DNA of 14,298 nt from Hydrogenothermaceae bacterium (GTDB lineage: Bacteria; Aquificota; Aquificia; Aquificales; Hydrogenothermaceae), in the NCBI GenBank assembly GCA_026984355.1, contig JALSSG010000111.1, positions 1 to 14,298 of the forward strand. Direction: 5' to 3'. The position numbers and the translations under genes are program-made. The notes beneath the pieces were generated by a model. It searched no databases and was not told where the DNA came from. It worked only from the letters and a program-made list of their open reading frames with translations. Positions 6,644-13,323 of the stretch are shown here, piece by piece. Numbering within the stretch: position 1 is the stretch's first letter; every line of letters begins with the position of its first letter.

Positions 6644-9067
6644 TATTAATATCCTTCTAAGAAATAGAAAAGTTATAAAAATAGTTATCAATATAACTCC
6701 TATATCTATATCTTGAGATATAAAACATCCACCGGATGAGGAGGTTTTCTTTTTATCTGTATCTGTGTTTGCTTCATTTTCCTGTTTTGCAATTACTAAA
6801 GAGCTTTCTATTTCCTGATTACGTAAACCATCAAAATCAAGTTCTCCTCCGTCAGCAATTTCTACTTTCATAAGTTTTTTATCTAAAGTATCAACAGATA
6901 TAAAACTGGTTATGTTTTTACACTCATCTTTTTTGCATAAAAATACTTCCATATTGTATGGATTAAACTCCACTGGCAATTTTACATTTATGAGTACTCT
7001 ATCATACTCTTTTAATAAGGCTATATCATATTTAAAAGAAAGCTCATTTAAAACTTTATATCCTGAAGGAAGATTTATTTTTTTTAATACTTCTGGTGGA
7101 TTAATGAATTTTCCATTTTTTAAGGTAAATTTAGTACTTTTTAAAGTAGATTTATCTATAATTTCATATCCTTTTCCAGTTATTGGGATTATAATTGAAC
7201 TTCCTTTATTTGAAAAGAAGAGTCCTCCACCTGAGTCATATGTAACTCTTATTTCTCCCTGGTATTCTTTAGGCTTTAATGGTTTAAACATTACAGTAAT
7301 TTTGCATTCATCACCATTCTTAAGACTTATACCATCACATGTGTTTTCTTGATAAAACGCTTTTTCTTTTTGATGAAGTTCTATTTTTAGATTATTAAAC
7401 GATTTTTTGCTTAAATTCATTACATAAATAATTTCTTCTTTCTCTGTATTAATCGGAATTTCACCAAAATCTATTTTATTTTTTTCTATGTAAGGTGCAT
7501 TTTTGGTAGAAATAGACTCTCCTTTTAAATTTATAGTTATTTGTGGAGTATCAGGATCATTTGAAACTATTTTTAGTTTACCAGAAATACTTCCTTCATA
7601 TTTAGGTTGAAAGATAACTGTAATCAGACAACTATTTAAAGGTTGGATAGTCTTGCAGTTATTTTCAGCTGTAAATTGTTCATTATTAGAGATAATATCG
7701 TTTATTTTTAGTTGTGCATATCCTTTGTTTGTAATAATAATATTTTGTGATTTTTCATCTCCTACATAAGTTTTGTCAAATATTATTTCATCTTTTGAAA
7801 CTGAAATATCTGGTTCTAATTTTTTAGCTCCAATTCCGACAGCTGTGATAAATACGGTTGGAAAATCAGGATCATTTGAGTGAATTTCTATTTTTGAATT
7901 TTTATCACCTTCAGAGTCTGGAGAAAATAAAATTTCTATCTGACAACTTTCATAAGGTTTTAATTTACTACTACAGTTATGTTCTATACTAAAAGATTTA
8001 TTATCTTCTATTAATTTTATACTGCTTATTAATAGCTCCTTTTCACCACTATTTCTTATTGATACTGTTTTTGACACAGTATTGTTTATTTGAACTACAC
8101 CAAAATCTATAAAAGAGTTATCTATAGTTATTTTTGGTTTTTTTTCTATAGGTTGGGTGTTTATAGTTGATTTGTATATCGCTCCTTTTAAGCCAACAGC
8201 TACTATAGCATCTTCTGAGTTTGTAAGTCTCATTAAGAACTTTTTTTCTGGTATCTGTATTATTTTCCATTTTTCACCATCTGATGAAATAGCTATAATT
8301 CCATATTGTCCAACAACTATAAAATGATCAAATGCAAACAATATATCTATTAGTAATCTCTGGCGTCCATATGTCTTTGGTATTATCAATTTCTCCTGCC
8401 AAGTTTTCATGTCTGAAGAAATAAAGACTCTTCCTGCGCTCCCACACATAATCCATTTTCCTTTTCCATACGCTATAGAACCAAAGTGTCTTGGATTTTC
8501 AAGAGGAACATTTATTTTTTGCCAGTTTTTTCCATCTGTTGATTTTAATAGTGTAGAATTTGTGCCAGTAGCATAAAATGCGTTTGTAATGTATTTAACT
8601 CCAAAAAATGTTTCTTGTGGTATAGATAATGCCTTTTTCCAGATTATACCATCTGAGGAATATAGTATATTTCCATTTTCTCCAACAGCTACAAATGTAC
8701 CATTTGCATATGTTACATCCATTAAACTTTTTGAAATTCCAGATTCTATTTTTTGCCAGTTTTTTCCATCTGTTGAAATCTGTATAGTTCCACCTTCTCC
8801 TACTGCAACATATTTTCCTTTACCATAAGTTATTCCTATAAGACCTTTTTCACCTTTTTTGATTGTTTTCCAATTAATTCCATCTGTTGAATTTATAATT
8901 ATCCCTTTGCTACCAACAGCATAAAACATTCCTTTATTGTATAAGACATCATAAAACTCTTTGTTTTCTGGTGGATATTGTTTTTCCCACTCTGTTAATA
9001 TTTCACTATACCCTAAAGAGAATAGAAAAAATAACGAAAAGATAAAAAAGTTAAAAAAAAGCTTCAT
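6632..9067 (-). CDS. Exported YCF48-like propeller/ASH-domain protein with C-terminal Gly-Gly-Cys anchor tail
   Basis: No specific function can be given. The 811-residue protein starts with a signal peptide (MKLFFNFFIFSLFFLFSLG). Residues about 40-300 hold seven repeats of the pattern (G/A)-x-G-x-(F/Y)-x-A-V-G-x-x-G-x-(I/L)-x-x-S-(T/S)-D-G-x-x-W, like YCF48/HCF136 or BNR propellers. Three immunoglobulin-like ASH/HYDIN (choice-of-anchor) domains follow at about 311-415, 418-518 and 525-633, each with IDFG- or SNDPD-type motifs and one pair of cysteines. A less repetitive domain precedes a Lys/Ser-rich linker, Gly-Gly-Cys (779-781), a membrane segment (about 789-803) and a basic end RRILIREL. 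This order (glycine/cysteine motif, membrane helix, arginines) resembles C-terminal sorting signals such as MYXO-CTERM. The ATG is 2 bases after the rluD stop, with GGGAGG upstream. A cell-surface or periplasmic binding or assembly role is inferred. Confidence 0.85.
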   Translation of the reverse strand: MKLFFNFFIFSLFFLFSLGYSEILTEWEKQYPPENKEFYDVLYNKGMFYAVGSKGIIINSTDGINWKTIKKGEKGLIGITYGKGKYVAVGEGGTIQISTDGKNWQKIESGISKSLMDVTYANGTFVAVGENGNILYSSDGIIWKKALSIPQETFFGVKYITNAFYATGTNSTLLKSTDGKNWQKINVPLENPRHFGSIAYGKGKWIMCGSAGRVFISSDMKTWQEKLIIPKTYGRQRLLIDILFAFDHFIVVGQYGIIAISSDGEKWKIIQIPEKKFLMRLTNSEDAIVAVGLKGAIYKSTINTQPIEKKPKITIDNSFIDFGVVQINNTVSKTVSIRNSGEKELLISSIKLIEDNKSFSIEHNCSSKLKPYESCQIEILFSPDSEGDKNSKIEIHSNDPDFPTVFITAVGIGAKKLEPDISVSKDEIIFDKTYVGDEKSQNIIITNKGYAQLKINDIISNNEQFTAENNCKTIQPLNSCLITVIFQPKYEGSISGKLKIVSNDPDTPQITINLKGESISTKNAPYIEKNKIDFGEIPINTEKEEIIYVMNLSKKSFNNLKIELHQKEKAFYQENTCDGISLKNGDECKITVMFKPLKPKEYQGEIRVTYDSGGGLFFSNKGSSIIIPITGKGYEIIDKSTLKSTKFTLKNGKFINPPEVLKKINLPSGYKVLNELSFKYDIALLKEYDRVLINVKLPVEFNPYNMEVFLCKKDECKNITSFISVDTLDKKLMKVEIADGGELDFDGLRNQEIESSLVIAKQENEANTDTDKKKTSSSGGCFISQDIDIGVILITIFITFLFLRRILIREL
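8513..8542 (-). repeat. 30-base direct repeat inside the propeller gene, copy 2
   Basis: This stretch is identical base for base to 8747-8776 and encodes the STDGKNWQKI end of one propeller repeat. Exact DNA identity beyond what the protein requires suggests recent duplication or gene conversion between blades. Confidence 0.85.
8747..8776 (-). repeat. 30-base direct repeat inside the propeller gene, copy 1
   Basis: This is the partner of 8513-8542, spaced 234 bases apart (78 codons, about two blades), so recombination between copies would keep the reading frame. Confidence 0.85.
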
Positions 9068-9069
9068 CT

Positions 9070-10080
9070 TTAATCCTCCCGTGTTTCTTTGAGGGCTTTG
9101 TCCCTCCCTTTTAAAATATTTAGCACCTGTTGAAAATAATCTGGAAATTCTTTTATATTAAATTCTAAATATCTATTACTTCTTGGATGAAAAAAACCTA
9201 ATTTATAAGCTATTAAATAATGATAATCCACTTTTTTTAAAATTTCTTTTAAATATTCATTCCTTACATTTGTTATTTTAAATCCATACACTTTATCATT
9301 CAATATAGGATGACCTATACTTGATAAATGTACTCTTATCTGATGAGTTCTTCCTGTATATATTTTTACATCAAGTAAGGATATATTGTTTTTTTCATCA
9401 TATTTTTCCAGCCAGTATTCTGTGAGGGCATCTCTAAGGTTTGTTGCTTTAGTTCCCATTTTTTTTCTATCGTATATACTCCTTCCTATAGGAATATCAA
9501 TAAGTTGATGCTGTTTTGGTTTTCCTAAAACTATAGCTTTATATTTTTTATCTACTTTTCTTTCTTGAAACTGTCTTTGAAGCTCCTTGTGAGCATATTC
9601 TGTTTTTGCTATAACCATTAAGCCAGCTGTATCTTTATCTAATCTATGGACTATGCCTGCTCTTTCTTTACCTCCAAATTCTGATATATTTTTAAAATGA
9701 TAAAGTAGAGCGTTTACAAGAGTTTTTGATGTATGTCCTGGAGAAGGATGTACAACTATTCCTGCTGGTTTAAAAACCACAGCTAAATCCTCATCTTCAT
9801 AGTATATATCTAATGGAATATTTTCTGGTTTTATATCTAAAGGCTCTGATTTAGGTATAAGTATAGTGTATATTTCTTTCTCTTTTACTTTCTTTGAAGG
9901 TTTTTTTATGGCTTTATTTCCTAAGAAAACAAATCCTTCTTTAATTAACTTTTGATAATAACTTCTTGAGTATTCTGGATATACTTCTGCTAAAAATTGG
10001 TCTAAGCGCTTTCCCTTGAATTTATCGCTGACGGTAAATTCTATACTTTCTTCAAAATCATTTTTATTTTCTAGTGTCAT
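9070..10080 (-). CDS. rluD: Ribosomal large-subunit pseudouridine synthase, RluA/RluD family
   Basis: It isomerises uridine to pseudouridine in RNA, most likely in 23S rRNA. The 336 residues contain an N-terminal S4 RNA-binding domain (about 19-80, from KGKRLDQFLAEVYPEYSRS) and the RluA catalytic domain. The active-site motif HRLDKDTAGLMV has the catalytic Asp148, and the closing motif is RTHQIRVHLSSIGHPILND. An S4 domain plus this length is the RluD/RluC layout. The exact target uridines cannot be read from sequence, so the symbol is by family. The ATG at 10080 is 17 bases after the tonB-like stop. Only a weak, distant purine run precedes it, so its translation may depend on coupling. It is the middle gene of tonB-rluD-propeller, with which it has no evident functional link. 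Confidence 0.88.
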   Translation of the reverse strand: MTLENKNDFEESIEFTVSDKFKGKRLDQFLAEVYPEYSRSYYQKLIKEGFVFLGNKAIKKPSKKVKEKEIYTILIPKSEPLDIKPENIPLDIYYEDEDLAVVFKPAGIVVHPSPGHTSKTLVNALLYHFKNISEFGGKERAGIVHRLDKDTAGLMVIAKTEYAHKELQRQFQERKVDKKYKAIVLGKPKQHQLIDIPIGRSIYDRKKMGTKATNLRDALTEYWLEKYDEKNNISLLDVKIYTGRTHQIRVHLSSIGHPILNDKVYGFKITNVRNEYLKEILKKVDYHYLIAYKLGFFHPRSNRYLEFNIKEFPDYFQQVLNILKGRDKALKETRED

Positions 10081-10097
10081 TTGTTTTGAAAATAAAT

Positions 10098-10871
10098 CTA
10101 CCTTTCAGGTCTAAATCTTATAGTTACTACTGCCCACTGTTTTTCATTAGTTTGTATCTCATTAAATTTCCACTTTTTTACATAGTTCCAGATAATACTA
10201 TCGATTTTTTTATCATTAGTTGTTGTTATTGGTTCTACTTTTCCTACAGTACCATCTGGGTTAACCCAGATTTTTACTTTTACACTTGGAGGTGGTCTTT
10301 TGGTTTTTATTCTTGGAGGGTCTGGTTTATAAACAAGGTATCTTTCTGTAGCTGTACCAAAAGCTGTACTATCAAATTTAGATAGCTTTTGTCCAAATCT
10401 TGGTGAAAATACACCAAATGCTACAGTTTTTAGCTCTCCTAAATCTTTTGATTTGATAGGTACATCAACATCAAGTCCTACATCTACCTCTTTTTCTGGA
10501 AGAGCTATATCTTTCTCTTCAAAATTTTCTACTTTTGGAAGAGGAACTGTTGCTGCTGGTAATACTTCCTTTTTTGCTACTTTTGGAGATGTGGCTCTTT
10601 TTGTATAAACTTTTTTCTTTGATTTTATAGTTTTCTTTTTTACAACCTTTTTCCTTTTAACCTTTTTAATTATCCTTTTCTTCTTAGGCTTAGGTTTTTG
10701 TATTTCAACATATTTAATAACTGGTTCTTTTGGAGGTTCGATAGGAGGTACTTTAGATATGTAGTACTCAAATAAACCGAGAATACCAAGGTTTAAAAAT
10801 AGACCCAGTACTAATGCTATAATTAATACACGCTTATTTATATAGTAATTTTCTGAAATAGATATGTTCAT
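10098..10871 (-). CDS. TonB-family energy-transducing protein
   Basis: TonB proteins span the inner membrane once and pass ion-gradient energy to outer-membrane receptors. The 257 residues have a short cytoplasmic N-terminus, one membrane helix (about 15-34), and a Pro- and Lys-rich periplasmic spacer (about 41-95, with KPKPKKKRIIKKVKRKKVVK). A middle region follows, then a C-terminal TonB-like domain (about 185-257) with VKVKIWVNPDGTVGKVEPI, a WKF segment and a final VTIRFRPER. No exbB or exbD lies nearby, so its energising partners would be elsewhere. The very basic spacer is unusual against the typical Pro-Glu/Pro-Lys one. The ATG at 10871 has no Shine-Dalgarno, and a perfect TATAAT ends 7 bases before it, so the mRNA may be leaderless. 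It is the first gene of the operon continuing into rluD and the propeller protein. Confidence 0.85.
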   Translation of the reverse strand: MNISISENYYINKRVLIIALVLGLFLNLGILGLFEYYISKVPPIEPPKEPVIKYVEIQKPKPKKKRIIKKVKRKKVVKKKTIKSKKKVYTKRATSPKVAKKEVLPAATVPLPKVENFEEKDIALPEKEVDVGLDVDVPIKSKDLGELKTVAFGVFSPRFGQKLSKFDSTAFGTATERYLVYKPDPPRIKTKRPPPSVKVKIWVNPDGTVGKVEPITTTNDKKIDSIIWNYVKKWKFNEIQTNEKQWAVVTIRFRPER

Positions 10872-10878
10872 GTTGAGT

Positions 10879-10907
10879 ATTATAGGTCAGTAATATTTTC
10901 TATGCAA
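10879..10907 (-). promoter_or_regulatory. Promoter of the tonB-rluD-propeller operon, placing +1 near the ATG
   Basis: On the minus strand TTGCAT (10907-10902), 17 bases and a perfect TATAAT (10884-10879) precede the tonB ATG (10871) by 7 bases. Initiation at the usual distance would fall on or next to the ATG. The -35 box overlaps the ribosome site of the divergent gpsA. Confidence 0.6.
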
Positions 10908-10911
10908 GGAG
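10906..10911 (+). promoter_or_regulatory. Ribosome binding site that supports the gpsA TTG start
   Basis: AAGGAG lies 6 bases before the TTG at 10918, which begins the reading MKLGIIGSGSWG, the correct N-terminus of the family. No ATG is available at this position. Confidence 0.8.
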
Positions 10912-10917
10912 AAGACC

Positions 10918-11907
10918 TTGAAGTTAGGAATAATAGGTTCTGGAAGCTGGGGAACAGCTCTTGCAAAGCTATACTCTCAAAATTTTGAGAAAGTTATATT
11001 GTGGACTCGAGATGAAAATGTGTGTAATTGGATAAATAAAAGTAAAACAAATCCAAAATATTTCCCAGAAGTAATACTTCCAGACAATATAGTATCAACC
11101 ACTGATATAAATGAGGCGTTTAATATAAGTGATATTATTATCATCGTTGTTCCGGCACAGGCAATAAGGAATGTTTTAAGTCAGCTAAAATACAAAAAGC
11201 TTGAAAAACCTATCATTTCAGCTTCTAAAGGAATAGAAATAAGTAGCTTAAAACTAACTACTCAGGTAATTTCAGAACAGCTTTTGATTGATGAAAAAAA
11301 CATATTTGCTCTTTCAGGTCCGTCATTTGCTAGAGAAGTTTTACAAGGTTTACCAACAGCTGTAGTTCTTGGCGGTGATATATGTAAAGGGCGTGAATTA
11401 CAGAAACTTTTATCTACGGATACATTCAGAGTTTATACAAATAATGATATAAAAGGTGTAGAGATAGGAGGAGCTGTAAAAAATGTTATAGCCATAGCCA
11501 CTGGAATAAGTGATGGGATAGGTTTAGGTAATAATGCACGAGCAAGTCTTATAACAAGAGGATTGTATGAGATGAAAAGAATAGCTCTTGTTTATGGTGC
11601 AAATTCAGAAACATTATACGGTTTGTCAGGACTTGGAGATTTAGTTCTAACAGCTACAGGAGACCTATCAAGAAACAGGAGATTTGGAGTTTTAATAGGA
11701 AAAGGACTATCTGTAAATCAGGCTTTAAAAGAAATAGGACAAGTAGTAGAAGGTCTTGATACAGTAAAAGCTATAAATCAGATAGCTAAAAAATATGACA
11801 TAGAGCTTCCTATATCTTTAACTGTTTATAGAGTATTATATGAAGGATTAAAGCCATTAGAAGCTGTAAAAATACTTATGAAAAGGCAATTGAAGGAAGA
11901 ATTCTAA
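10918..11907 (+). CDS. gpsA: NAD(P)+-dependent glycerol-3-phosphate dehydrogenase
   Basis: It reduces dihydroxyacetone phosphate to sn-glycerol 3-phosphate, the backbone precursor of phospholipids, in the cytoplasm. The 329 residues have the N-terminal Rossmann motif GIIGSGSWGTALA (Gly7, Gly9, Gly12), SASKGIE with Lys104, SGPSFAREV, the catalytic region GGAVKNVIAIATGI with Lys188, and NNARASLITRG followed by TLYGLSGLGDL and ATGDLSRN, all standard for GpsA. Start is TTG, set by AAGGAG. It is divergent from tonB (46 bases between start codons). Its stop is one base from the 3' CCA of the convergent tRNA-Phe gene, leaving no room for its own terminator. Having GpsA fits bacterial-type membrane lipids. 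Confidence 0.96.
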   Translation: MKLGIIGSGSWGTALAKLYSQNFEKVILWTRDENVCNWINKSKTNPKYFPEVILPDNIVSTTDINEAFNISDIIIIVVPAQAIRNVLSQLKYKKLEKPIISASKGIEISSLKLTTQVISEQLLIDEKNIFALSGPSFAREVLQGLPTAVVLGGDICKGRELQKLLSTDTFRVYTNNDIKGVEIGGAVKNVIAIATGISDGIGLGNNARASLITRGLYEMKRIALVYGANSETLYGLSGLGDLVLTATGDLSRNRRFGVLIGKGLSVNQALKEIGQVVEGLDTVKAINQIAKKYDIELPISLTVYRVLYEGLKPLEAVKILMKRQLKEEF

Positions 11908-11908
11908 A

Positions 11909-11984
11909 TGGTGGCCAAGGGCGGAATCGAACCGCCGACACCGCGGTTTTCAGCCGCGTGCTCTACCAACTGAGCTACCTGGCC
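11909..11984 (-). tRNA. tRNA-Phe (GAA)
   Basis: Complete cloverleaf of 76 bases with encoded CCA: acceptor GGCCAGG/CTTGGCC (one G-U pair), D stem GCTC/GAGC, anticodon stem CGCGG/CCGCG with loop CTGAAAA, T stem GGCGG/CCGCC with loop TTCGATT. The anticodon is GAA. G+C is 49 of 76, far above the surrounding DNA, as expected for growth at high temperature. Its anticodon arm stem, variable loop and D arm are nearly identical to those of the tRNA(CAU) at 3279-3355. It is transcribed towards gpsA and ends one base from the gpsA stop. No terminator is visible downstream. Confidence 0.97.
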
Positions 11985-12000
11985 ACTTTTTGGATTATAT

Positions 12001-12029
12001 AGTTTATTACAACTTGCTTTTTTTGTCAA
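12001..12029 (-). promoter_or_regulatory. Promoter of tRNA-Phe
   Basis: On the minus strand a perfect TTGACA (12029-12024), 17 bases and TAAACT (12006-12001, 4/6 match) precede the tRNA. Transcription would start about 10 bases before the mature 5' end. A TATAAT (11999-11994) is also present, but its spacing from this -35 is 24 bases. Confidence 0.55.
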
Positions 12030-12074
12030 TATATACAATATTTAAGAGGAAAACCTACTATAGAGGGTAGTTAT

Positions 12075-12551
12075 ATGATGAAAATATTAATATCTTTATT
12101 TATAGCTTTAACTATCAGTTCTTTTAGTTTTGCAGGATTAAAAGCTTATGACTTTTCATTGAAAACTCTTGATGGAAAAACTGTAAAACTTTCTGAGCTT
12201 AAAGGTAATGTTGTTATTTTAATTTTTTGGTCTACTAAGTGTCCAGTATGTAAAAAGGAAATGCCTGTTTTATGGAGATGGTATAAAGAAAAATATGCTG
12301 ATAAAAATGTAAAAGTTCTTGCAATAGTGATAAATACAAAGGATAAAAAGAAGATAAAAAAAGCTGTTAGTGAATGGGGGTTTGGTTTTACTGTCCTACT
12401 GCCAGATAGTAAGGTGTTAAAGAAATATTTTGTTCCTGGTACTCCAACGTTTTATATTTTGAGAAAGAACCTCACTGTTGGTAAAATCCTATTTGGAGAA
12501 CAGAAATTAAAAACTTTTGAAAAATATATAGAAAAATTTTTAAAGGAGTAA
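12075..12551 (+). CDS. Exported TlpA/ResA-like thioredoxin-fold protein
   Basis: A periplasmic thiol-disulfide protein of the TlpA/ResA/AhpC-TSA type. Its 158 residues begin with a signal peptide (MMKILISLFIALTISSFSFAG). The mature part has DFSLKTLDGKTVKLSELKG, the active-site CPVC (Cys56-Cys59) in IFWSTKCPVCKKEMP, and the GTPTF loop with the conserved cis-Pro124. Such proteins usually keep cysteines reduced, for example for cytochrome c maturation, but no cytochrome gene is nearby, so the client is unknown. Two ATG codons are adjacent (12075, 12078), and GAGGG (12063-12067) is spaced 7 bases from the first. The stop is 2 bases from the GTG of the methyltransferase gene, so the pair is coupled. 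A possible promoter (TATACA 12032-12037, TACTAT 12056-12061, spacing 18) lies upstream. Confidence 0.9.
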   Translation: MMKILISLFIALTISSFSFAGLKAYDFSLKTLDGKTVKLSELKGNVVILIFWSTKCPVCKKEMPVLWRWYKEKYADKNVKVLAIVINTKDKKKIKKAVSEWGFGFTVLLPDSKVLKKYFVPGTPTFYILRKNLTVGKILFGEQKLKTFEKYIEKFLKE

Positions 12552-12553
12552 AA

Positions 12554-13288
12554 GTGGAGGAAAATAAAAAATTTGTCATCTGGGGAAGAAATCCTATCAT
12601 TGAAGCTATAAAGGCAGGGAAAAGTTTAGAAAAAATCTTAGTTGCACATGATTCCCACATACCAAAAGAGCTAATTAAACTTGCAGAAAAAAATAAAATA
12701 AAAGTTCAAAAAGTCCCAAGAAGAAAAGTAGAAGAATTAGCAGGAACAAAAAAAACACAGGGAGTAGTAGCTCTTTTATCTCCTATTACTTATTGGAAGG
12801 AAAATGACCTTATGAATAAAGTTTTATCAGAAAAAGGTTTTATTGTTATTTTAGACCATATAACAGACCCTCAAAATGTAGGGAACATAATTAGAACATC
12901 TGAGGTTTTAGGAGCTGCTGGAGTTATTATCCCACGAGAAAGAAGCTCACCAATAAATGAAACAGTAGTAAAAGCCTCAGCAGGAGCTGTTTTTCACATA
13001 CCAGTGGCTAAGGTTGGAAGCTTAAAAGGATTTTTAGATAGATTTCAGAAAAAGAATGGATGGGTTGTTTCAATAGAAAAAGGTGGTAAACCTATACATA
13101 AAATTGATTTTCCATTTCCTCTAGCAGTAGTACTGGGTTCTGAAGGTAAAGGTGTTTCCAAATCTGTACTTGAAACATCAGACCTTGTAGCTTCAATACC
13201 TATGAAAGGGAAAATAACATCTTTAAACGTATCTTCTGCAGGTGCTATAGCTTTATGGGAGATAGCAAAACAAAATTGGATAGATTAA
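12554..13288 (+). CDS. rlmB: 23S rRNA 2'-O-methyltransferase, RlmB/TrmH (SpoU) family
   Basis: It methylates a ribose 2'-OH of RNA using SAM. RlmB acts on a guanosine in the peptidyl-transferase region of 23S rRNA. The 244 residues have an N-terminal substrate-binding domain (WGRNPIIEAIKAG, then a TQGVVAL segment) and a SPOUT knot domain. Motif 1 is LDHITDPQNVGNIIRT (Asn108, Arg114), motif 2 VLGSEGKG (193-200) and motif 3 ITSLNVSSAGAIALWE (221-236). The N-terminal L30e-like domain is what separates RlmB from tRNA-specific TrmH. The start is GTG at 12554, with AAGGAG (12543-12548) 5 bases upstream inside the end of the thioredoxin gene. A downstream protein of unknown function follows after 35 bases with no terminator between. 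Confidence 0.92.
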   Translation: MEENKKFVIWGRNPIIEAIKAGKSLEKILVAHDSHIPKELIKLAEKNKIKVQKVPRRKVEELAGTKKTQGVVALLSPITYWKENDLMNKVLSEKGFIVILDHITDPQNVGNIIRTSEVLGAAGVIIPRERSSPINETVVKASAGAVFHIPVAKVGSLKGFLDRFQKKNGWVVSIEKGGKPIHKIDFPFPLAVVLGSEGKGVSKSVLETSDLVASIPMKGKITSLNVSSAGAIALWEIAKQNWID

Positions 13289-13323
13289 ATTTTTAGATAA
13301 AAAAGAAAAATGGAGGGGTCAAC

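Noticed and set aside
6912..7352. 146-codon plus-strand reading frame antisense to the propeller gene
   Set aside because: It lies wholly opposite a well-supported gene, resembles no family and has no ribosome site. It is an effect of the AT-rich complement.
10074..10385. 103-codon plus-strand reading frame opposite the tonB-like gene
   Set aside because: The product is Phe/Tyr/Cys-rich because it is the complement of a Lys/Pro/Thr-rich coding region. There is no start signal.
12472..12660. 62-codon minus-strand frame across the thioredoxin/rlmB junction
   Set aside because: It overlaps two well-supported genes, and the coupling of those genes explains the sequence.
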